Origin: an uncultured Clostridia bacterium
Lineage (GTDB): Bacteria; Bacillota; Clostridia; RUG12999
NCBI GenBank assembly: GCA_934792465.1
Contig: CAKVOK010000007.1
Coordinates: forward strand, 22,795-86,794
DNA length: 64,000 nt
Reading direction: 5' to 3'
Shown here: positions 28,275 through 35,424 of the stretch, piece after piece
Layout of the letters: each line of letters opens with the position of its first letter
Position numbering within the stretch: the first letter of the stretch is position 1
Made by a program: the position numbers and the translations under genes
The notes under the pieces: generated by a model
Told to the model about the DNA's origin: nothing
The model's input: only the letters and a program-made list of their open reading frames with translations
Database searches by the model: none

Positions 28275-29150
28275 ATGAAAAAAACATCGGAAGAAATTGT
28301 CTTTAATATATTTTCTTTGACTGTAGCGACCTTGTTTGCACTTTTGTGTGTTTTGCCGATATTGCTTACGGTGGCAGGGTCTTTTACAGCCGAAAAAGAA
28401 CTTTTGAAAGGCTTGAGTCTTATCCCGCAGCAATTATCTTTGGAGGCTTATAAAATGATATTGCGCAATCCTTCATCAATATTGAGGGCATACGGCGTTA
28501 CTATCATGCTGACAGTGCTCGGAACTGCGGCAAACCTGGTAATCTCAAGTATGACTGCGTATGTTCTGTACAGAAAGGATTTTAAGGCAAGAGGATTTTT
28601 CTCTTTCTTCTTTTTCTTTACAACACTGTTTAGCGGAGGATTGGTGCCAAGATACCTTTTGTTCTGTCAGCTTGGACTTAGAAATACATTTATGGCACTT
28701 CTTTTGGACGGAGTTCTCTCCGTATTTAATATGATTACCATAAGATCGTATTTTACCGCCAATATACCGATTTCGTTAGTGGAGGCGGCAAAAATTGACG
28801 GAGTGGGTGATTTCCGTATTTACGTAAAAATAGTATTGCCTGCGTCCGGAGCCATTTTGGCGGCGACGGGACTGATTACGGCGATCGGATATTGGAACAA
28901 TTGGAGTACTGCGGCAATTTACATAGATAATCCGGATCTCTACCCGTTGCAGTATTTTTTATACAGGGTGTTCCAGACCGCACAGATGAAAACCACCCTT
29001 TCAGAGGTTGGAATATCTACGGGAAATGTTCCTCAGGAGTCATACAAGCTTGCTATGGCGGTGCTCACTATGGGGCCGGTAATATTGTTCTATCCGTTTG
29101 TACAGAAATATTTTGTTTCCGGTATCATGGTGGGAGCGGTTAAAGGATAA
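28275..29150 (+). CDS. ABC transporter permease, YtcP type
   Basis: This 291-residue partner permease has about six helices, the EAA-loop EAAKIDGVGDFRIYVKIVLP, a conserved YWNNWSTAAIYI segment, and the typical C-terminus FVSGIMVGAVKG. I chose ATG 28275 because GGGAGGAAA lies just upstream; an in-frame TTG at 28260 would precede that ribosome binding site. No ATPase gene follows, so a shared MsmX-like ATPase presumably energises the importer. Confidence 0.94.
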   Translation: MKKTSEEIVFNIFSLTVATLFALLCVLPILLTVAGSFTAEKELLKGLSLIPQQLSLEAYKMILRNPSSILRAYGVTIMLTVLGTAANLVISSMTAYVLYRKDFKARGFFSFFFFFTTLFSGGLVPRYLLFCQLGLRNTFMALLLDGVLSVFNMITIRSYFTANIPISLVEAAKIDGVGDFRIYVKIVLPASGAILAATGLITAIGYWNNWSTAAIYIDNPDLYPLQYFLYRVFQTAQMKTTLSEVGISTGNVPQESYKLAMAVLTMGPVILFYPFVQKYFVSGIMVGAVKG

Positions 29151-29352
29151 TGCGCACACGGAAAGTGCGGATAAATCAGCGGCGGTATCCGGCCGATTGA
29201 CAAACTGAAAAGAGAATGCGGCCGAAGCCTCCCGGAAAACTATCGGGCGGAGGTGATAAAAACCAATCTGCGGCATCTAAACAATTATATCACAGTTCTT
29301 GGAGAGGAACTCTAAAAACTACTATATTTATTATACGAGGAGTGTTAAAAAA
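29151..29352 (+). other. Intergenic leader with hairpins
   Basis: This 202-base gap contains CGCAC/GTGCG around a 7-base loop just after the permease stop. A CCTCC/GGAGG hairpin (29228-29253) masks an SD-like GGAGGTGATAA that is not followed by any gene. AGTTC/GAACT forms another hairpin near 29294-29312. The masked SD may be the trace of a lost small gene. No clear terminator T-run or promoter was seen. Confidence 0.4.
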
Positions 29353-31548
29353 ATGAAAAAAATGTTTAAATCAATGCTTGCGGCTGTGCTTGCGTTCGGA
29401 ATGTTGCTGCCTGTTAATATTGCAGTTTATGCAAGCGAAAATGAGGTCGTATGCTCGCACGTGGAAATTTCTGTTTCTGACGGCTCTGTTATGGCAAGCT
29501 CGTTTGTGAGAGATTATGATTCTTCGTCACAAAACTCCGTACACCTTATATGCGCCGCATATGATCGGAACGGCAAGCTTGTTTCATCTGCGAATGATTA
29601 TGGTATGAATAAAATCCTGGCAGCTAAGCTTGAAGGCATGGCAGATGCTCCGGAGGGCGGATATATTCGTGCCTATGTTTGGGATTATAAGACCAATAAA
29701 CCGATATCGAATATCGCTTATTACAAAAACACTTTAGATAATCTCGGAATTACGGTTATGCTTGACGGTGTAAAGTTTAATGATTTTGATATTAACAAAA
29801 CAGAATATAATTATAAGCTTACTGCTGTAACCGCCGATGGGGAAAGCAAGGTGAATTTCCCTGTTATAACGGCAGCTTCCGATAAAGATAATACATTTAC
29901 ATATTCGGTTCGGAATGATTATGACAAAAAAATCAGTTATCTCAAAATCATGGCCGGCAAGAGGGGAAAAGAAAAAATAAATGCAACACCCATGTCAAAC
30001 ATAGATGTGTTTGGATACGACAATGCAATTGAGAAGGTTTATACATTTAATTGGGAAAATCCCGATTACCAGATTGACAGAACATCAAACCTGTCGGAGC
30101 TTGACTTTGAAGCTAAAAAGATAAACAACCAAAACTATTTGTATTATGAAGCCAAGCCTGCACTGAACTATTATGCAGATATAGACTATAATGTGCCGGA
30201 GGGTGAAGTAACGGAAGTTAAGTTTAACCTGAACTTTTCAAGGACAACCGGCTTTACGTGGATTGCCATAAAACCTTTAAATGAAAATACGGATCCCGAT
30301 ACATTGGTAGCGGACAAGAACGGAAATCCGCTGAATTTTGCGTCCAGCTGGAAATCAAATCCGGGTCCTTCGGCAGGACTGGATGAACAGGGAAGAATTA
30401 TTGAACCGAAAGTAAGCAATGCAGGAGCAGTTGTTTTTTCGGGAGGCAAGACAGGTGATGGATTTATTGCAAACAAGGCTATGGGGATAGGCAACAATTC
30501 GACCGGAGCAATTGCCGTATATAATTTGTATGATACGTATCCCGGACAGCAGTTAACAACAACTTATATCCCGAAGGATTTTGAAAATTCATTATACATT
30601 CCGTCATTTGACGATGCAAATACCGTAAAAGATGTAACTTATACGTTAAAGCTTACAGGCCCCGCAAAGATTGCGGTATGGGAAAACGGTGGTTTTACGC
30701 TGACTGATGTAACAAATAATACTGCACGCGATGCACAGGCGCTTGCTTTGGACAAAGCCGTAGTAAACTCATGGCGAGGCAATGATACCCACGGTGCGAG
30801 AGCACTCTCTGCTTTTACAATTGCATATCTTTTGGAAACGGGTAAAATTGCTGATGATGAATGGTTTGTCGGAGCTGATGGCGGTAATCATCTTAAGTGG
30901 CCGGCATATGCGAGATTAAAAAATTCCCTTATTAGTGTTTTGAAATCAGACCTTGATTCAAGCTATTGGGCAGCGAAGCATCCTAACGCAACCGTTGAGG
31001 AATGCAGAGCGGCATGGGCCGATACAAGTCTGACATATGTGGATAATTCAACGGTGATTACGGATTATAAATATTTGCTTGCCGGTAATTCAAGCTATGA
31101 TTACGGAGATGCTCCTTCAGTAAAAAAGAATTTTGATACATTTGCAGATGATATTACAGCAATTATATCAAACAGAAATCCTCATAACCAGAACGGCTAC
31201 GGCAGTGTTTTGTCATACAATAATGTTATTGATATAGAAGGTGAGGACTATATTAACTGCCAGTGGTTTAAAGCGACGCTTCCCGTAAACACAAACATAC
31301 ACAGCTTTGTTGCAAACCGTGATTGCGAAGTGCTTGTTATAGGCGGTGATCCGATTTGTCCTACGGGATTTACGATGATTGACACAAATAATATGCCTCT
31401 TATCGAAATGTGGGAAGACCCGATACAGGGAATGAAATACCTTGCGGTTAAAGCAGTCAAAAAAGGAGAAACGGTGACGATAGATACGGGAAACAGTGAA
31501 AAAACACTATACTCGGGACTTGTTGTTTTTGCAAGACCCGTAAGATGA
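29353..31548 (+). CDS. Secreted beta-rich protein, unknown function
   Basis: This 731-residue secreted protein has the signal peptide MKKMFKSMLAAVLAFGMLL. A roughly 90-residue module (about 30-115; VHLICAAYDRNGKL, ending YVWDYK) recurs in other proteins here. A cadherin-like beta module (about 130-210; MLDGVKFNDFDINKTEYNYKL) follows, then a large region that looks partly like a jelly-roll. The last 100 residues end with a beta domain. I recognise no catalytic site. I chose ATG 29353 because GAGGAG is at 29337-29342; the longer in-frame start at 29299 adds no signal sequence. Composition and domain order resemble the next gene and the C-terminal half of the lyase at 42771. It is probably a carbohydrate-binding or surface accessory protein. 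Confidence 0.75.
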   Translation: MKKMFKSMLAAVLAFGMLLPVNIAVYASENEVVCSHVEISVSDGSVMASSFVRDYDSSSQNSVHLICAAYDRNGKLVSSANDYGMNKILAAKLEGMADAPEGGYIRAYVWDYKTNKPISNIAYYKNTLDNLGITVMLDGVKFNDFDINKTEYNYKLTAVTADGESKVNFPVITAASDKDNTFTYSVRNDYDKKISYLKIMAGKRGKEKINATPMSNIDVFGYDNAIEKVYTFNWENPDYQIDRTSNLSELDFEAKKINNQNYLYYEAKPALNYYADIDYNVPEGEVTEVKFNLNFSRTTGFTWIAIKPLNENTDPDTLVADKNGNPLNFASSWKSNPGPSAGLDEQGRIIEPKVSNAGAVVFSGGKTGDGFIANKAMGIGNNSTGAIAVYNLYDTYPGQQLTTTYIPKDFENSLYIPSFDDANTVKDVTYTLKLTGPAKIAVWENGGFTLTDVTNNTARDAQALALDKAVVNSWRGNDTHGARALSAFTIAYLLETGKIADDEWFVGADGGNHLKWPAYARLKNSLISVLKSDLDSSYWAAKHPNATVEECRAAWADTSLTYVDNSTVITDYKYLLAGNSSYDYGDAPSVKKNFDTFADDITAIISNRNPHNQNGYGSVLSYNNVIDIEGEDYINCQWFKATLPVNTNIHSFVANRDCEVLVIGGDPICPTGFTMIDTNNMPLIEMWEDPIQGMKYLAVKAVKKGETVTIDTGNSEKTLYSGLVVFARPVR

Positions 31549-31576
31549 TTTTTAATCGTTTTAAAGATGTTATGCA

Positions 31577-31610
31577 TAATATGGGAAGAAACTGCTTTCT
31601 TCCCATATTA
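31577..31610. terminator. 15-bp perfect hairpin after the 29353 gene
   Basis: TAATATGGGAAGAAA and its exact complement flank a CTGC loop, 28 bases beyond the stop. No T-run follows (CTATCC), so it may act as a weak terminator or as a 3' stabiliser that lowers expression of the downstream genes. It lies 3 bases from the right copy of the inverted repeat. Confidence 0.5.
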
Positions 31611-31613
31611 CTA

Positions 31614-31642
31614 TCCATTCCGCCGCCCTGCATCGGCACAAA
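31614..31642 (-). repeat. 29-bp inverted repeat, right copy
   Basis: This is the exact reverse complement of 25750-25778. Just beyond it, around 31668-31700, a looser direct-orientation relative (ATGCAGGGC, then GGAAT and GGAGATTA) appears inside a small hairpin formed by AATCTCCT and AGGAGATT. The sequence may belong to a dispersed repeat family. Confidence 0.95.
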
Positions 31643-31803
31643 ATAATAAATATAATGTAAAATCTCCTATGCAGGGCAAGGAATAAGGAGATTAATACTG
31701 CACATCGCCGTGTCGGGCGGCAGCGATGACTGTTCGGCGGTGCTGTTTGAATTGATTAACGTGATTTTTTGCGTTATAGCTTTTGAAAGGACGGTAGATA
31801 AAA

Positions 31804-33582
31804 TTGAAAAAATGCTTAACGGGGATATTGACGGCGTTTGCGGTTATCGTAAACAGTATTTGTTTCTCTGCATATGCATCGGAATGTTCGAATATATCTT
31901 ATTCGTATGTTAATAAGTCGGATTATGGATTTAATTCATCTTTTGACGGATTGGCAGATATTGACGGAACACTTCTTGAAGCACAGGTAACGGTTGGTTA
32001 TGATAAGCCGCTGAAATTCGTGTCGCTTTTATATGAAAACGACAAGCTTGTCGCCGCAAGCGTAAACAGTGATATAACAGACAGCCCTGACGGTAAAAAG
32101 ATATATAAAACAAGAATAGATCCGGATAAAGCGGAAAATTTTGCCGCCTGCACGGTTAACACATTTTTGTGGGAAAGCTTTGACAGTATGAAAGCAATCT
32201 GCAATTCTGTCATTTATCCGTCAGATTCGGCGATGAGCCTTGTAGATATTAAAGTTGAAACAGATGCCTCGGATGAGAAAATCGTTATCAACCCGGATGA
32301 AGAAAACAAAGCGGTTTACAACGAGATGACCGGCGAATATGACATTGTTGTCCCGATTCCGCTTAATACTACGGTTCCGCCTGTCGTAACGGCTTCGGCA
32401 ATGGATAACGGAACAAAGGTTGAATTTGATAACCCGCACAGCGGAGATGCATTTCCCGGAAGTGCGGCAATAACGCTTTCCGGTATTGACGGAAAGGATA
32501 AAAAGACCTATCGTTTAAAATACAATATAGGCGATGTATTCGGAGAAAATGATATAATGCCTGCAACAAGCGCAGCTGATATGACAGACGGTGTATCATT
32601 TGTAACTTATAACGAATATAAATATATGACGAACAGATATGAAAAAACTTATGACAGTAGCATTTTTGAGCTTGATTCCGAAGGTGATTACATACCGCAG
32701 GAGGTTAGCTTTAATATAAATTGGACAGATTGTACAACAATAGCGATTGTTATTCCGGAGGACGAAAATTCTTCCGAGGATGTTATCGGCGGAGTTTCAA
32801 AATGGGTAGACGACAGAGGCGTTATAAGCGATTATGACTATAGCAAGAGCAACGGTATGAAGTATATGGAAGGTGCTGTGTCGGCATACGGTCAAAGGTC
32901 GGCAAACACACCGGTATCGTCCGGCAGTGAGAAAGTCGCTGTATTTAAGGCAACACAAAACTCGGATGAAGGCTATAGAACGGGAAGCCGCGGATGCACG
33001 GATCGCTGGCCGGCATACGATAGCTCAAATCCCGATATTCACGGCTGTGTTACGGTTGATAATTTGGAAGAAGACCTGCTCGGATGGAATTATTTTACGA
33101 CTTCTGTTTATACGGCAGGAGTGAAGGAAACCAAGCTAACGCTCAACCGCCCCGCAACAATTGTTGTTTTGAGTAATGCCGCTCAGCCTGCCGGTTTTGA
33201 GCTCAAAGGAGAATCAAAGGCAGTGGAAACAATACAAAATGGAATTTCTCCTATTACTCAGGCATTTCTGATAAAAAAATTCGGGGCTGATTCAAGTGAC
33301 TTTTTCAGTAAAAGGGGTAAAAGCAACGTTGTCGGCGTAAGACGCGACTACCTTTTAAGAGAACTTGTGAAATATCAGCGGGACGTGCTGAATGTTACCG
33401 GAAATAATGCATACAGGGGATATAATTTCAGATTTACGGATGACTACCTGAATAGATTTGGTTACGACAAAACAGATTCGAATTACAGCCTGTACCGGAT
33501 AGGAGCAAGGGATAAAAACGGCAGTCTGTCAATTGACGCTCTTACAAAAAAATGGGCGGAAAATGTTATTACACATTATTAA
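31804..33582 (+). CDS. Secreted beta-rich protein, unknown function
   Basis: This 592-residue protein has a signal peptide (MKKCLTGILTAFAVIVNSIC, cleaved after AYA). It carries the same module order as the 29353 protein: a 90-residue module (about 40-130; FVSLLYENDKLVAAS, ending TFLWESFDSMKA), a cadherin-like beta module (about 140-240), then a jelly-roll-like region (about 290-450) and a polar C-terminus rich in aromatic residues. No catalytic residues are recognisable. The TTG at 31804 is the start, with AAAGGACGG upstream. It is probably an accessory surface or binding protein that diverged from the 29353 gene after duplication. Confidence 0.72.
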   Translation: MKKCLTGILTAFAVIVNSICFSAYASECSNISYSYVNKSDYGFNSSFDGLADIDGTLLEAQVTVGYDKPLKFVSLLYENDKLVAASVNSDITDSPDGKKIYKTRIDPDKAENFAACTVNTFLWESFDSMKAICNSVIYPSDSAMSLVDIKVETDASDEKIVINPDEENKAVYNEMTGEYDIVVPIPLNTTVPPVVTASAMDNGTKVEFDNPHSGDAFPGSAAITLSGIDGKDKKTYRLKYNIGDVFGENDIMPATSAADMTDGVSFVTYNEYKYMTNRYEKTYDSSIFELDSEGDYIPQEVSFNINWTDCTTIAIVIPEDENSSEDVIGGVSKWVDDRGVISDYDYSKSNGMKYMEGAVSAYGQRSANTPVSSGSEKVAVFKATQNSDEGYRTGSRGCTDRWPAYDSSNPDIHGCVTVDNLEEDLLGWNYFTTSVYTAGVKETKLTLNRPATIVVLSNAAQPAGFELKGESKAVETIQNGISPITQAFLIKKFGADSSDFFSKRGKSNVVGVRRDYLLRELVKYQRDVLNVTGNNAYRGYNFRFTDDYLNRFGYDKTDSNYSLYRIGARDKNGSLSIDALTKKWAENVITHY

Positions 33583-33607
33583 AGGTTGGGAAGGGAGATA
33601 AAAAGCT

Positions 33608-35410
33608 ATGAGGAAATATATATTTTCGGTAATTTTTGTTTTTGCTTTATTTACAATGCCTTCTTATGCCTCGGGTTTCTCGGTCGATGTGAATATTGAA
33701 GCGGATTACATTAATGCTAAGATTACATTCAGCGGAAAGGCAGAAGGCGGAAAGGGAACACCCGTAAGTCTTAAGCTTATAAAGGGTGACGGGGATTTGG
33801 CTCCGATTGAAAACGAAGAGGATATTTTAAACAGCTGTATTATGCTGAAACAGCTGACCGCAGATAAAAACGGTGCGTTTTCCGCTGTGGCAAACATGGA
33901 GGGGGTAACGGGCGATTTTTGCCTTTATGTAAACGGGGAAACAAAGCCGGAATACTCTTTTTATTATGCAACCGTAGAGGAGCAGTGTGAGCTTGCGCAG
34001 AAGATTTTTGATGCGGCGGAGGATGTCAGCCTGCTTCAGACCGCACTGCCTTTCGGGACATACGGGGAGATAAGTGCGGAAGCGAAAACGCTTGGTATAA
34101 ATTCAAAGCTTATATATGCAATTTCCGACAGGAATAATCTTTATAAAATTATCCGGACCGAAATGCTGAGCAGAAAAGATGATATAAAGAAATTTTTAAG
34201 CAGTGCGGAGGACACCGAAAGAATAAAAGCGGTTCCGTTAATTATTGAGGCTGTAACAAATGCGTCGTATATTCAGATGATGAATGAGGGCGGCGTTGTT
34301 ATAGACGGGAAAAAACAGGGCATAGAAGAATTTAACGCAAAATATCCGCTTGATAAAAAGTATTTCGAAATTTTTAACGGCAAAACAGACGAAAACGGAA
34401 AGCCGTTAAGCACAAACAAGCTTACTGAAGCTGAAAAAAGCGCATTTACGGAGAAGTATTTTAAAAATACGGATTCAAAAACCTTTGATGAAGTAAATAA
34501 TAGTTTTAAAAGTTTTCTGAGATTTGAAATTTCAAAAAAAATTGAAAGTCTTTTTGAGCTGGAAGAATACATATCATTTTTCGATAAGGAAGACGGCGGC
34601 TTGGATCCGGCTTTATACAATGCGTTAGCCGGAAACAAACAGGGCACCTTGCTTGAATACATTGTTAACAACAGCTTCGCTGACGATAAGGATTTTAAGA
34701 CTAAAGCAGAGGATAAAATGAAAGCTCTTAACAGTTCGGACGGAAAAGGAGGCAGCGGCAGCAGCGGAGGCGGCGGAGGCGGCGGCTCCAAAGACAGGGG
34801 CGGACTTTCCGTTGTGGGCGGCACCGAACCGATAGCTTCCGTGGAAGCAGACAAGGGAGAGAACAGCGATACGGAATTTTCGGATTGCGACGGCTTTGAA
34901 TGGGCATTGGAAAGCATTAGCGGATTGAAGAGAATGGGAATATTAAACGGCACCGGCGAAGGAAAATTTGAGCCGCAAAGAAGTATTAACCGCGAAGAAA
35001 TGCTTGCGATACTTATAAGAGCCTTAAAAATAAAAGGCGAGGGAAAAGATTCTTTCTCCGATGACAATGCAAACGAATGGTATAGTCCGTATCTGGTTAT
35101 CGGAAAATCAAGCGGTCTTGCTTTCGGAAAAGATGACGGAAGCTTCGGAATAGGCGAATCCATAACCCGCGAAGACGCTGTGGTTTTGGCATACAGAGCC
35201 GCAAAGCTTTCCGGACTGAGCTTTAACTCCGAAAAGACGGAAGCGTTCGGGGACAATGAAATCATTTCGGATTATGCAAAAGAGGCTGTTTGGATGTTTA
35301 AGGATGCCAAAATTCTGAGCGGAACCGGAGAAGGTATGTTTGAACCTAAAAAACCGTGCAGCCGTGCAGAAATTGCCAAAATAGTATACACACTTATTAA
35401 ACGGTTTTAA
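33608..35410 (+). CDS. SLH-domain surface protein, pair member A2
   Basis: This 600-residue secreted protein has a signal peptide (about 1-21), an N-terminal beta domain (about 22-120) and a helical charged region (about 120-380). A Gly/Ser-rich linker (about 380-400) leads to three SLH repeats (about 422-600; INREEMLAILIRALKIKG and CSRAEIAKIVYTLIKRF). Architecture, linker and gene order match A1 at 10908. The helical region is longer and diverged, so the two are not a recent duplication. It is followed after 14 bases by B2. No enzymatic motif was seen; a wall-anchored scaffold or capture role is inferred. Confidence 0.85.
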   Translation: MRKYIFSVIFVFALFTMPSYASGFSVDVNIEADYINAKITFSGKAEGGKGTPVSLKLIKGDGDLAPIENEEDILNSCIMLKQLTADKNGAFSAVANMEGVTGDFCLYVNGETKPEYSFYYATVEEQCELAQKIFDAAEDVSLLQTALPFGTYGEISAEAKTLGINSKLIYAISDRNNLYKIIRTEMLSRKDDIKKFLSSAEDTERIKAVPLIIEAVTNASYIQMMNEGGVVIDGKKQGIEEFNAKYPLDKKYFEIFNGKTDENGKPLSTNKLTEAEKSAFTEKYFKNTDSKTFDEVNNSFKSFLRFEISKKIESLFELEEYISFFDKEDGGLDPALYNALAGNKQGTLLEYIVNNSFADDKDFKTKAEDKMKALNSSDGKGGSGSSGGGGGGGSKDRGGLSVVGGTEPIASVEADKGENSDTEFSDCDGFEWALESISGLKRMGILNGTGEGKFEPQRSINREEMLAILIRALKIKGEGKDSFSDDNANEWYSPYLVIGKSSGLAFGKDDGSFGIGESITREDAVVLAYRAAKLSGLSFNSEKTEAFGDNEIISDYAKEAVWMFKDAKILSGTGEGMFEPKKPCSRAEIAKIVYTLIKRF

Positions 35411-35424
35411 GGAGGGAAATAAGC

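Noticed and set aside
31710..31913. Plus-strand 67-codon frame before the 31804 gene
   Set aside because: It overlaps the signal peptide of the real gene in another frame and begins with a GTG inside repeat-like DNA.
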